The translations under genes were made by a program, and so were the position numbers. The notes beneath the pieces were generated by a model, which saw only the letters and a program-made list of their open reading frames with translations, ran no database searches and had not been told where the DNA came from. Below, in pieces: positions 27,040 through 35,091 of a stretch of DNA of 64,000 nt. Source of the stretch: Phycicoccus avicenniae_A (GTDB lineage Bacteria > Actinomycetota > Actinomycetes > Actinomycetales > Dermatophilaceae); assembly GCF_050496545.1 (NCBI RefSeq), contig NZ_JBNVZV010000012.1, positions 1 to 64,000 of the forward strand, written 5' to 3'. How positions within the stretch are numbered: position 1 is the first letter of the stretch; each line of letters opens with the position of its first letter.

Positions 27040-28887
27040 GTGACCGACACTCCCTTCTCCGCAGCCACCCGCCGCCAGCTCCTCACCCTCGCCGCCGTCG
27101 GCGGGGCCGGGGTCCTCGCCGCCCCCTCCGCGAGCGCCGACGAGCGCCACCACCCCGGCCACGGCCACCACGGGAAGACCACCCGCGTCACCGTGCTCGG
27201 GACCACCGACCTGCACGGCAACGTCTACAACTGGAACTACTTCGCCAACGCCGCCTACAGCGACGCCAAGGGCAACCAGATCGGCGTCGCCAAGGCCGCC
27301 ACGCTCATCAAGGCGATGCGCGAGGAGCGCGGCGCCGAGCGCTGCATCACCCTCGACGCCGGCGACACCATCCAGGGCACCCCGCTCGCGTACTACTACG
27401 CGAAGATCGACCCCATCACGAAGGGCGCGAAGCACCCGATGGCCACGGCGATGAACGCCGTCGGTTACGACGCCGCCGCCCTCGGCAACCACGAGTACAA
27501 CTACGGCCTGGACACCCTGCGCGCCTTCGAGAAGCAGTGCCGCCACCCGCTCCTGTCGGCGAACTCGGTCGACTGGGACACCGGGCGCCCCGTCTTCCGG
27601 CCCTACGTCATGAAGCGCATCCACGTGAAGGGCCAGAAGCCGGTGACCGTCGGCATCCTCGGCCTCGTGACGCCGGGCGTCGCCATCTGGGACGCGGCCA
27701 ACGTCGAGGGCAGGGTGAGGTTCCCCGGCATCGTCGAGCAGGCCAAGGTGATGGTGCCGCGGATGAAGCGCGAGGGTGCCGACGTGGTCGTCGTCTCCTG
27801 CCACTCCGGCGCCACGACCTCGTCGAGCTACGGCGACGCCCTGCCGTACCCGGAGAACGCGAGCAGCCTGCTCGCCGCGCAGGTCCCCGACATCGACGCG
27901 ATCCTCGTCGGGCACGCCCACGTCGAGATTCCGCAGCAGTACGTGACCAACGAGAAGACCGGCCGCCAGGTGCTGCTCACCGAGCCGCTCTACTGGGGCA
28001 TGCGCGTCGCGGTCATGGACCTCGACCTCGAGCAGGTCCGGGGCCGCTGGCGCGTCGTGAAGTCGACGAGCTCGCTGCTCAACGCCAACACCGTCCCCGA
28101 GGACCCGCGCATCGCCGCGCTCGTGCGCCCGGCCCACGAGAAGGTCCTCACCTACGTCAACTCGGTCATCGGCACGAGCACCGCCGCGATGTCGGCCGCG
28201 ACCTCGCGCTACGAGGACACGGCGGCGATGGACTTCATCAACCTGGTGCAGGGGCAGGCGGTCAAGGACGCTCTCGCGGGGACGCCCCAGGCGGACCTGC
28301 CGGTGCTCTCCATCGCCGCGCCGTTCAACAAGGACGCGGCCATCCCGGCCGGCGAGGTGACCGTGCGCGACGTCGCCGGGCTGTACATCTTCGACAACAC
28401 CCTGCTCGGCATCACCTTCACCGGCGCCCAGGTGCAGGCCTACCTCGAGTGGTCGGCCCGCTACTTCAAGCAGGTCACCGGCGCGGGGCCGTTCACGCCG
28501 GACCAGGTCACCAACGCCGTCACGCCGACCGCGCCCACCGGCACCCCGGACTACAACTACGACATCATGGGCGGCCTCGACGCGCCGCTGACCTACGACA
28601 TCGACATCGCCAAGGACCCCGGTTCGCGCATCACGAACCTGCAGTACGCCGGTGCGCCCATCGACCCGGCGCAGCAGTTCGTCATCGCGATCAACAACTA
28701 CCGGCAGTCCGGCGGCGGCAACTTCCCCGACGTCAAGACGGCGCCGGTGGTCTACAACCGGCAGGTCGAGATCCGTCAGCTGCTCATCGACTGGGTCACC
28801 GCGAAGGGCCAGATCGACCCGCCTGCCTTCGCCGCCCAGGACTGGAAGCTCGTCGCGAACGGCACGCCGGTCGTCATCACCGGCTGA
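27040..28887 (+). CDS. Tat-exported 2',3'-cyclic phosphodiesterase/5'-nucleotidase (CpdB-like)
   Basis: A 615-residue calcineurin-like phosphoesterase. A twin-arginine signal is at residues ~8-35 (ATRRQLLTLAAVGGAG). The metallophosphatase domain has GTTDLHGN, LDAGDTIQGTP, LGNHEYNYG and VGHAHVEIP, which supply the two-metal site; the C-terminal nucleotidase domain (~390-600) has NQGG-like MDFINLVQGQ and NNYRQSGGGNFP. It releases phosphate and nucleosides from extracellular nucleotides. GTG 27040 lies eight bases after TATGGT. The PHO-box-like repeats upstream suggest induction by phosphate starvation. Confidence 0.93.
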   Translation: MTDTPFSAATRRQLLTLAAVGGAGVLAAPSASADERHHPGHGHHGKTTRVTVLGTTDLHGNVYNWNYFANAAYSDAKGNQIGVAKAATLIKAMREERGAERCITLDAGDTIQGTPLAYYYAKIDPITKGAKHPMATAMNAVGYDAAALGNHEYNYGLDTLRAFEKQCRHPLLSANSVDWDTGRPVFRPYVMKRIHVKGQKPVTVGILGLVTPGVAIWDAANVEGRVRFPGIVEQAKVMVPRMKREGADVVVVSCHSGATTSSSYGDALPYPENASSLLAAQVPDIDAILVGHAHVEIPQQYVTNEKTGRQVLLTEPLYWGMRVAVMDLDLEQVRGRWRVVKSTSSLLNANTVPEDPRIAALVRPAHEKVLTYVNSVIGTSTAAMSAATSRYEDTAAMDFINLVQGQAVKDALAGTPQADLPVLSIAAPFNKDAAIPAGEVTVRDVAGLYIFDNTLLGITFTGAQVQAYLEWSARYFKQVTGAGPFTPDQVTNAVTPTAPTGTPDYNYDIMGGLDAPLTYDIDIAKDPGSRITNLQYAGAPIDPAQQFVIAINNYRQSGGGNFPDVKTAPVVYNRQVEIRQLLIDWVTAKGQIDPPAFAAQDWKLVANGTPVVITG

Positions 28888-28902
28888 CGGCAGCCACAGC
28901 CG

Positions 28903-28964
28903 GTCGAGAGTAGAGAACACGCCGTGTGCAGCCCGACGCACACGGCGTGTTCTCTACTCTCGAC
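28903..28964. terminator. 27-bp perfect inverted repeat (bidirectional terminator)
   Basis: Arms 28903-28929 and 28938-28964 are exact reverse complements around an 8-base loop. It lies between converging genes and includes the stop codon of the minus-strand regulator (28954-28956). It is far longer than other terminators here. Confidence 0.85.
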
Positions 28965-29445
28965 GGGTGTCGGCGGCCGCCGCCACGAGCGGCCCGGTGC
29001 GGTGCGGCAGGTGGGTCACGAGGCAGATCGCCGTGTTGGCCCGCAGCACGTGGACGTCGTCGATGATCTCGTCGATGATCCGGCCGAGGTCGGCGTTGTC
29101 GCGGGCCGCGACCCGCACGACGAGGTCCCCGACGCCGGTGATCGAGTGGATCTCGAGCACCTCCGGGATGGCGGCCAGGTGCGCGACGACCGGCTCGTGG
29201 CCCTGGCGCTGGCTGATCTCGAGGGTGCAGAAGGCCGTCACGGGGTAGCCGAGCGAGGCCGGCTCGACGTGCGGGGCGAAGCTGCGGATGACCCCGCGCT
29301 CCTGGAGGCGGTCCAGGCGCGCCTGCACCGTGCCGCGGGCGACCCCGAGCCGCCGGGAGGCGCCGAGCACGCCCACGTGCGGGTCGTCCGTGAAGAGCGC
29401 GATGATGCGGGCGTCGAGGGCGTCCACCCCGTCCTTGATGGCCAT
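28954..29445 (-). CDS. Lrp/AsnC-family regulator next to hppD
   Basis: A 163-residue regulator. The N-terminal winged helix spans residues ~8-55 (LDARIIALFTDDPHVGVLGASRRLGV, RGTVQARLDRLQERGVI), followed by a RAM/ligand domain (~70-150) with VTAFCTLEISQ, ALPEVLEIHSITGVGDLVVRV-like strands. It is divergent from hppD with a dyad in between, so it probably controls tyrosine degradation in response to an aromatic amino acid or keto acid; that is inferred from position. ATG 29445 fits the usual family start. The final codons and stop lie inside the 27-bp terminator stem. Confidence 0.9.
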   Translation of the reverse strand: MAIKDGVDALDARIIALFTDDPHVGVLGASRRLGVARGTVQARLDRLQERGVIRSFAPHVEPASLGYPVTAFCTLEISQRQGHEPVVAHLAAIPEVLEIHSITGVGDLVVRVAARDNADLGRIIDEIIDDVHVLRANTAICLVTHLPHRTGPLVAAAADTRRE

Positions 29446-29486
29446 GGTCACATCGTCCAGTACGAGGGGGGTCCGGGGCAACAGCA

Positions 29487-29526
29487 TGCACATCGTGTGC
29501 ACCGTGTCGTGGAGTGGTTGCACATC
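29487..29526. promoter_or_regulatory. candidate Lrp operator between lrp and hppD
   Basis: A dyad TGCACA-TCG-TGTGCA (29487-29501) plus a direct copy of its half-site TGCACATC at 29519-29526, 32 bases (about three helical turns) away. This suits octameric Lrp/AsnC proteins. Confidence 0.5.
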
Positions 29527-29552
29527 CCGCCCAGCCCACCGACAGTGGCGGG

Positions 29553-30791
29553 ATGACCGACACGACGACGACGTCCGCCAGCCGCCTCGACCTCACCGAC
29601 CAGGAGCGCGCCGCCGAGCTCGACCTCGAGCAGCTCAAGCAGCTCGTCGGCCTGGTCGAGTACGACGAGAGCACCGACCCGTTCCCGGTCACCGGCTGGG
29701 ACGCCATCGTCTTCGTCGTCGGCAACGCCACGCAGACCGCGCACTACTACCAGAGCGCCTGGGGCATGGAGCTGGTCGGCTACACCGGCCCCGAGAACGG
29801 CACGCGCGACCACAAGGCCTTCGTCCTGAAGTCCGGCTCGATCCGCTTCGTCGTCAAGGGCGCCGTCACCCCCGACAGCCCGCTCGTGCAGCACCACGCG
29901 GCGCACGGCGACGGCGTCGTCGACATCTCCCTCGAGGTTCCGGACGTCGACAAGTGCGTCGAGCAGGCTCGTCGCGCCGGTGCCACCGTGCTCCAGGAGC
30001 CCGAGGACCTCACCGACGAGCACGGCACCGTGCGCGTGGCGGCCATCGCCACCTACGGCGAGACCCGGCACAGCCTCGTCCAGCGCGTCGTCGACGGCGC
30101 CACCTACGCCGGGCCGTACCTGCCCGGCTACGTCGCCGCGTCCTCCAGCTTCGTCAAGCGCGACGGCGCCCCCAAGCGCCTCTTCCAGGCCCTCGACCAC
30201 ATCGTCGGCAACGTCGAGCTCGGCCGGATGGACGAGTGGGTCGGCTTCTACAACAAGGTCATGGGCTTCGTGAACATGGCCGAGTTCATCGGTGACGACA
30301 TCGCCACCGACTACTCGGCGCTGATGTCCAAGGTCGTCGCCAACGGCAACCACCGGGTGAAGTTCCCGCTGAACGAGCCGGCCATCGCCAAGAAGAAGAG
30401 CCAGATCGACGAGTACCTCGAGTTCTACGGCGGCCCCGGCGCCCAGCACCTGGCGCTCGCGACGAACGACATCCTGCGCACCGTCGACGAGCTGCGCAAG
30501 GAGGGCGTCGAGTTCCTCGACACCCCCGACGCCTACTACGACGACCCGGTGATGCGTGAGCGCATCGGCGAGGTCCGCGTCCCGATCGAGGAGCTGAAGT
30601 CGCGCAAGATCCTCGTCGACCGTGACGAGGACGGCTACCTCCTCCAGATCTTCACCAAGCCGCTCGGCGACCGCCCGACCGTCTTCTTCGAGATCATCGA
30701 GCGGCACGGTTCGCTCGGCTTCGGCAAGGGCAACTTCAAGGCGCTCTTCGAGTCCATCGAGCGCGAGCAGGAGAAGCGCGGCAACCTCTGA
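29553..30791 (+). CDS. hppD: 4-hydroxyphenylpyruvate dioxygenase
   Basis: A 412-residue non-haem iron enzyme converting 4-hydroxyphenylpyruvate to homogentisate in tyrosine breakdown. Two vicinal-oxygen-chelate domains are present. The iron ligands fit the expected places: His in ALDHIVGNVE (~residue 210), His in PGAQHLALAT (~295) and Glu in FFEIIER (~370); LLQIFTKPLGDRPT is a family hallmark. ATG 29553 is chosen because the longer frame begins in the operator region; GACAGT six bases earlier might be a weak leaderless -10. It diverges from the Lrp-type gene. fahA and hmgA are elsewhere in the window, not in an operon with it. Confidence 0.97.
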   Translation: MTDTTTTSASRLDLTDQERAAELDLEQLKQLVGLVEYDESTDPFPVTGWDAIVFVVGNATQTAHYYQSAWGMELVGYTGPENGTRDHKAFVLKSGSIRFVVKGAVTPDSPLVQHHAAHGDGVVDISLEVPDVDKCVEQARRAGATVLQEPEDLTDEHGTVRVAAIATYGETRHSLVQRVVDGATYAGPYLPGYVAASSSFVKRDGAPKRLFQALDHIVGNVELGRMDEWVGFYNKVMGFVNMAEFIGDDIATDYSALMSKVVANGNHRVKFPLNEPAIAKKKSQIDEYLEFYGGPGAQHLALATNDILRTVDELRKEGVEFLDTPDAYYDDPVMRERIGEVRVPIEELKSRKILVDRDEDGYLLQIFTKPLGDRPTVFFEIIERHGSLGFGKGNFKALFESIEREQEKRGNL

Positions 30792-30837
30792 CGCCCGCCG
30801 CCACGACGCCCGCCCGGTCCTCACCGCGGCGGGCGTC
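30790..30837. terminator. terminator between hppD and the DUF427 gene
   Basis: A perfect 12-bp stem (30790-30801 with 30826-30837) with a 24-base loop, between converging genes. Confidence 0.6.
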
Positions 30838-30843
30838 GGCGCG

Positions 30844-31677
30844 TCAGGAGCGCTCCTGGTCCGCCGGGGAGGACCAGGGGGTGACGGGGCGCGGCACGGG
30901 CACGTCGTCGACGACGAGGTCGGTGCGCTCGGCGTAGAAGCAGACGAGGTCGCGCACGGCCGCGACCTCCGGCAGCGGGTGGGGGTAGGACCAGGCGACG
31001 TCCTCGACCGCCGGCCGCCCGTCACGGGCCGGCAGTGACCAGTAGCGGGCGTCGCCCTTGTAGGCGCACGTGGTGACCGAGCCGCTCGGCTCCAGCAGGT
31101 CGAGACGCACGTCCTGCGCGGGCAGGTACCACCGCACCGGGATGTGCGTCTCGTACAGCGCGGTCGGGCGGCGCGTGTCGGCGAGCACGACGTCGTCGAC
31201 ACGGACGACGACGTGGCGGTCGGCGGCCAGCACGTCGATCCGCTTGAACGGGTCGTGGGGGTGACCGGTGACGGGCGTGGCCTCCTCGACCCAGTCGAAG
31301 GGTGCCCACTCGAGCACCACCCGGCCGCCGAGGTCGGGGTCGTCCGGCATGAACGCGCAGTCGGCCACCACCTCGTCGCCGACGACGAGGTCGTGGGACC
31401 TGCCCGGCGTCGTGTGCCACCCGAAGTTCACCGGGCCGAGCACCGGAGGCACGTGCGGCGGCAGCGGGGTCGGGGGACGGGGCGCGAGACGGGCGGACAG
31501 GTCACGCACCGGGACCGCGTACATCGGCACGACGCGCCGCGGCTCCCACACGAGCACCGCGTCGGTCGTGTCGAGCACCGGTACCCCGCCGAGGCTCGCC
31601 CGGATGCGACGGGTCACGGGCTCCCAGCGGAGCTCGGCGACGAGGGAGGACAGGTGCTGACCGAGCCGGAGTGCCAT
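30844..31677 (-). CDS. DUF427-domain protein
   Basis: A 277-residue protein with two related beta-rich halves. The N-terminal ~130 residues hold TRRIRASLGGVPVLDTTDAVLVWEP-like strands. The C-terminal ~120 residues are a full DUF427 domain: VVVRVDDVVLADTRRP, TALYETHIPVRWYLP, TTCAYKGDARYWSL and VAWSYPHPLPE. DUF427 proteins are common in actinobacteria; the fold is a compact beta barrel and no reaction is established. The start at ATG 31677 has no clear Shine-Dalgarno sequence and is the least certain part of the call. It is a single gene, convergent with hppD. Confidence 0.85.
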   Translation of the reverse strand: MALRLGQHLSSLVAELRWEPVTRRIRASLGGVPVLDTTDAVLVWEPRRVVPMYAVPVRDLSARLAPRPPTPLPPHVPPVLGPVNFGWHTTPGRSHDLVVGDEVVADCAFMPDDPDLGGRVVLEWAPFDWVEEATPVTGHPHDPFKRIDVLAADRHVVVRVDDVVLADTRRPTALYETHIPVRWYLPAQDVRLDLLEPSGSVTTCAYKGDARYWSLPARDGRPAVEDVAWSYPHPLPEVAAVRDLVCFYAERTDLVVDDVPVPRPVTPWSSPADQERS

Positions 31678-31764
31678 CCGACGATGGTCCGCCCGCCCGT
31701 GCACCCGGGTCAACGGGCCCGGGCGGCCGCGAGGGCGTGCAGGTGCGCGTGAGACGCTGAGCCC

Positions 31765-32592
31765 ATGACGACCCCCACCGCCGCCGGGTGGTACGACGAC
31801 CCCGAGGACGCGGCGCAGCTGCGCTACTTCGACGGGATCGTCTGGACCGCCCACACGACGACGAAGGTGTCCCCGACCGCGGCCGCCTCGACCATCGGCC
31901 GCTCGCCCGAGGTGCGCCCGGCCGCGGAGCGGAGCCAGACCGAGCACGGGTGGACGACCAGCCCGGGCGCCGGGGGGCCGGGCACCGACTGGTCCTCCGC
32001 ACCGGCCGGCGGCGCCTACGCCTCCTACGGCGCGCCCACGGGGAAGCGTCTCCCGGACGGGGCCGTCCTCGCCGAGTGGTGGCGCCGGTTCCTCGGCCGT
32101 CTCGTCGACTCGGTGCTCACCGGGGTCCTCACCGGGCTGCTCGCGCTGCCCTTCCTCGGGGACTTCGTCGACACCTTCCGCGACTACGTCCAGCAGTCCC
32201 TCGACGCGGCGGCGGCCGGCTCCGCGACACCCCCGTCGGACGCCGCGCTCCAGGCGGCCGTCGGCGACATCCTCCTGCCGGTCACGCTGCTGTCGCTGGC
32301 GGTCGCGCTCGTCTACGAGGTCGGCTTCCTGCTGTGGCGTTCCGCGACACCGGGGAAGATGCTCCTCGGGACCGTCGTCCGGCGGGCCGCGGCGGCCGGG
32401 CCCGTGACGTTCACCGTCGCCGCGCGCCGGCAGGTCATCAAGGTCGTCACGACCGTGCTCGGGCTGAACGCGCTGCTCGGGTTCCTCGGCCTCTTCCTGC
32501 AGCTGCTCGACCCGGCCTGGCTGCTCTGGGACCCCAGGCGGCAGACGCTGCACGACAAGGTCGCCGACACCGTCGTGGTGCGGCGGCGCTGA
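31765..32592 (+). CDS. RDD-family membrane protein with DUF2510 lead
   Basis: A 275-residue protein. Residues ~6-32 match DUF2510 (AGWYDDPEDAAQLRYFDGIVWT), a short motif found in front of actinobacterial membrane proteins. A Ser/Gly/Ala-rich linker follows to ~90, then an RDD domain (~100-270) with three or four hydrophobic helices, the R…D residues in RRFLGRLVDSVLTG, and GRSATPGKMLLGT-type loop SATPGKMLLG. RDD proteins are often transporters or accessory envelope proteins. It converges with fahA, the stops being one base apart, and no terminator is visible between them. Confidence 0.87.
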   Translation: MTTPTAAGWYDDPEDAAQLRYFDGIVWTAHTTTKVSPTAAASTIGRSPEVRPAAERSQTEHGWTTSPGAGGPGTDWSSAPAGGAYASYGAPTGKRLPDGAVLAEWWRRFLGRLVDSVLTGVLTGLLALPFLGDFVDTFRDYVQQSLDAAAAGSATPPSDAALQAAVGDILLPVTLLSLAVALVYEVGFLLWRSATPGKMLLGTVVRRAAAAGPVTFTVAARRQVIKVVTTVLGLNALLGFLGLFLQLLDPAWLLWDPRRQTLHDKVADTVVVRRR

Positions 32593-32593
32593 C

Positions 32594-33814
32594 TCAGCGT
32601 GCGGGCCGGATGGTGCCCGCGCACTCGCCGAAGCCGACGACGGACCCGTCCGCGCCCGGCGCGGTGGCCCGCAGGACGACGGTGTCGCCGTCCTCGAGGA
32701 AGGTGCGGCTGCTGCCGTCGGCCAGGGTCACCGGCTCCTGCCCGCTCCACGACAGCTCGAGGAAGCTGCCCCGGGTGTCCTTCGCGGTGCCGCTGATGGT
32801 GCCGGAGCCGAAGAGGTCGCCGGGACGGACCGTCGCGCCGTTGACGCTGAGGTGGGCGAGCATCTGCGCGGGGGACCAGTACATGTCGCGGTACTCGGGC
32901 CGGGAGACAACCGTGCCGTTCCACTCGACCTCGACGTGCACGTCCAGGCCCCACGCGGTGCCGGCGCCCTCGCCCGAGCCGCGCAGGTAGGGGAGCGGCT
33001 CGGGGTCCTGGCCGGGCAGCGGCACCCGGGCGGCGCGCAGCGCGTCGGTGGTGACGACCCACGGGCTGATGCTCGTCGCGAAGGACTTGCCGAGGAACGG
33101 GCCGAGCGGCACGTACTCCCAGGCCTGGAGGTCGCGGGCCGACCAGTCGTTGAGGAGCACGACGCCGAAGAGGTGCTCGTCGGCGTCGGCGAGGTCGACC
33201 CGGTCGCCGAGCGCGGTGCCGCCGCCGACGACGAAGCCGAGCTCGGCCTCGATGTCGAGGCGGACGCTGGGGCCGAAGGTGGGGGTGGCCTCGGTGGGCG
33301 GCTTGCGCTGGCCGGTCGGGCGCACGACGTCGGTCCCGGAGACCACGACGGTCGCCGAGCGGCCGTGGTAGCCGATCGGGAGGTGCTTCCAGTTGGGGGT
33401 CAGCGGCTCGGAGTCGGGCCGGAAGATGCGCCCGACGTTGGTCGCGTGGTGCTCGCTGGCGTAGAAGTCGACGTAGTCGGCGACCGAGAACGGCAGGTGC
33501 ATCGAGACCTGCTCCACGGGAACGAGGTTCGGCTCGACGCAGTCGCGGTACTCGTCGTTCGACAGGTGCTCGGTGAGCCACTCGCGAGCAGCCGTCCACG
33601 CGGGCCGGCCCTCGGCGAGGAAGGCGTCGAGGGACCCGCCGCGCCAGACGGCGGCGGACTCCATCCCGGCCCGCTCGGCGCACGCGGCGAGGTCGAGGAC
33701 GTGCTCGCCGACGCGGACGCCGACCCGACGCTCGCCGTCGCCCTCGGAGAAGACGCCGTAGGGGAGGTTGTGGAGGCCGAAGGGGTGGTCGGCGGGCAGG
33801 TCGAGCCAGGTCAT
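32594..33814 (-). CDS. fahA: fumarylacetoacetase
   Basis: A 406-residue hydrolase that cleaves fumarylacetoacetate to fumarate and acetoacetate, the last tyrosine-degradation step. The N-terminal SH3-like domain covers ~1-115. The catalytic domain has DYVDFYASEHHATNVG, GYHGRSATVVVSG, DIEAELGFVVGGG (metal-binding acids) and LLNDWSARDLQAWEYVP, LGPFLGKSFATSISPWVV. Length fits (410-420). GGAAGGA lies before ATG. It follows an unknown gene on the same strand at 32 bases, presumably one operon transcribed from the leaderless promoter at 34712. Confidence 0.97.
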   Translation of the reverse strand: MTWLDLPADHPFGLHNLPYGVFSEGDGERRVGVRVGEHVLDLAACAERAGMESAAVWRGGSLDAFLAEGRPAWTAAREWLTEHLSNDEYRDCVEPNLVPVEQVSMHLPFSVADYVDFYASEHHATNVGRIFRPDSEPLTPNWKHLPIGYHGRSATVVVSGTDVVRPTGQRKPPTEATPTFGPSVRLDIEAELGFVVGGGTALGDRVDLADADEHLFGVVLLNDWSARDLQAWEYVPLGPFLGKSFATSISPWVVTTDALRAARVPLPGQDPEPLPYLRGSGEGAGTAWGLDVHVEVEWNGTVVSRPEYRDMYWSPAQMLAHLSVNGATVRPGDLFGSGTISGTAKDTRGSFLELSWSGQEPVTLADGSSRTFLEDGDTVVLRATAPGADGSVVGFGECAGTIRPAR

Positions 33815-33846
33815 GGCGGGTCCTTCCGGACGGGGGGTGGTCGGGG

Positions 33847-34704
33847 TCAGGGCGTCGGCAGGCCGAGGGCGGCCAGCTCGGTGAGGGGGTCGGTGACGGT
33901 GCAGCAGCCGTACGCGGTGAACGCGGCCCGGACCGCGGCCACGGTCTCGGGCGTCCAGGCCAGGACGAGGTCGGCGAGCGCGGCGGCGTCACGCACCGCG
34001 AGCAGCCCGGCGACCACCTCCTGCGAGGCGCCGGCGCGGGCGGCCTCCGTCGCGACGAGGACGTTGAGGACGCCGTGGTTCTCCTCGGGGACGCCGGCCA
34101 CCTCGTAGGTCCCGCGCACGGCGTGGTGCAGGCCGCCGGTGAGCTTGAACGGAACCGGGGCGGCCGCGGCGGCCCGCAGGAAGCCGGCGAGCTCGGCCTC
34201 GTCCGGCCAGGGCCACGCCGGGGTGGGGCCGGTGCGGAACTTCGCGACCACGGCGTCGCCCTCGGCGACCGACGCGCGGACGTCGGCGAGCGCGGTGGCC
34301 TGGTCCTCGCCGCTCCGGGCGACCTCGAGGGCGAGCGGGAGGTCGCCGGGCAGGTCGAGCCGGCGCCACCCGGGCGTCCACCCGAGCTCGGCCGCGACGA
34401 GCCGGACGCGCGGGTCGGCGTGCAGCAGGGCGATGCCCTCGCGCAGGGCCGAGGGGTCGGTGCCGGGGCGGGCGACGACGGAGAGGTCGAGGGGCTCGGG
34501 GCGCTCCCAGCATCCGGCGTCGAGGTGGGAGAGGACCTCGGCGGCGGCCGACGCGGGGACGAGCAGCGGGCCGACGCTCGGTCCGTACTCGGCGGCACGG
34601 TGCCCGGCGTGCCCCGAGACGGCTTCCGCGAGAGGGCTGTTGCCGGGTGGGAAGACGGCCGCGTCGTCGACGAGGGCGCGCAGGAGGTCCGGCGTCGTCG
34701 GCAT
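33847..34704 (-). CDS. unknown protein in the fahA operon (TIM-barrel-like?)
   Basis: A 285-residue cytoplasmic protein. The sequence alternates short hydrophobic strands and amphipathic helices in a way that suggests an eight-stranded alpha/beta barrel, with recurring motifs AVFPPGNSPL (residues ~16-25), DLPLALEV, VVAKFRTGPTP and PVPFKLTGGLHHAVRG near the C-terminal third, where basic residues could bind an organic acid. I do not recognise a named family. It is the first gene of a transcript with fahA, so a part in aromatic acid catabolism, even the missing isomerase step, is conceivable but unproven. ATG 34704 is set by TAGGTT seven bases upstream. Confidence 0.7.
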   Translation of the reverse strand: MPTTPDLLRALVDDAAVFPPGNSPLAEAVSGHAGHRAAEYGPSVGPLLVPASAAAEVLSHLDAGCWERPEPLDLSVVARPGTDPSALREGIALLHADPRVRLVAAELGWTPGWRRLDLPGDLPLALEVARSGEDQATALADVRASVAEGDAVVAKFRTGPTPAWPWPDEAELAGFLRAAAAAPVPFKLTGGLHHAVRGTYEVAGVPEENHGVLNVLVATEAARAGASQEVVAGLLAVRDAAALADLVLAWTPETVAAVRAAFTAYGCCTVTDPLTELAALGLPTP

Positions 34705-34711
34705 GCCGTCC

Positions 34712-34717
34712 AACCTA
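34712..34717 (-). promoter_or_regulatory. -10 of the fahA operon (leaderless)
   Basis: TAGGTT on the minus strand, seven bases before ATG 34704; back to back with the promoter at 34763. Confidence 0.55.
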
Positions 34718-34762
34718 TCGCGGTGTCCGCGTGCTCCGGCCCGGGGAGGGGGTGGGCTCGCG

Positions 34763-34768
34763 TAGCGT
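34763..34768 (+). promoter_or_regulatory. -10 of the small acidic protein gene (leaderless)
   Basis: TAGCGT with seven bases to ATG 34776. Confidence 0.55.
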
Positions 34769-34775
34769 CGAGGGC

Positions 34776-34982
34776 ATGAGCGACGACACGGGTACGGACG
34801 GCGGGGGCCAGGTCTCCGAGGTGGCGCAGATGCGTCCCGAGGACGCGGACACGCCGATCAGCGACGACCAGGCGGTCGCGGGGCAGCCGGACGGTGAGTC
34901 AGGGGAGGTCCAGGAGGGCCCCACCGGGCCGAACGCACGGGTTCCCGGTGACGACGGCGAGGAGCCCTCGCACGGCAACTGA
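34776..34982 (+). CDS. small acidic disordered protein
   Basis: A 68-residue, strongly acidic, Gly/Pro/Gln-rich protein (DDTGTDGGGQVSEVAQM start; GDDGEEPSHGN end) without hydrophobic segments, so probably unstructured. It is a single gene with a leaderless -10 seven bases before ATG, which is the best support for it being real. No function is recognised. It lies just upstream of the HelR control region, so readthrough into that leader is possible. Confidence 0.5.
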   Translation: MSDDTGTDGGGQVSEVAQMRPEDADTPISDDQAVAGQPDGESGEVQEGPTGPNARVPGDDGEEPSHGN

Positions 34983-35011
34983 CACCCCCGTGTCCCCCTC
35001 CACTCCCAACG

Positions 35012-35043
35012 TATAGCGCACCCGGGGGCTTGTGGCAAGGCCC
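35012..35043 (+). promoter_or_regulatory. rifamycin-associated element (RAE) in the helR control region
   Basis: GGGGCTTGTGGCAAGGCCC at 35025-35043, differing by one base from the published streptomycete RAE consensus as I recall it. A TATAGC (-10-like) lies at 35012-35017, so the RAE would occupy the first transcribed bases. RAEs precede rifamycin-resistance genes and mediate rifamycin induction. Confidence 0.85.
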
Positions 35044-35091
35044 CCTCTCCGGTCCATGATCGTCGGCCCGACCACCGACACCGGAGCCGAT

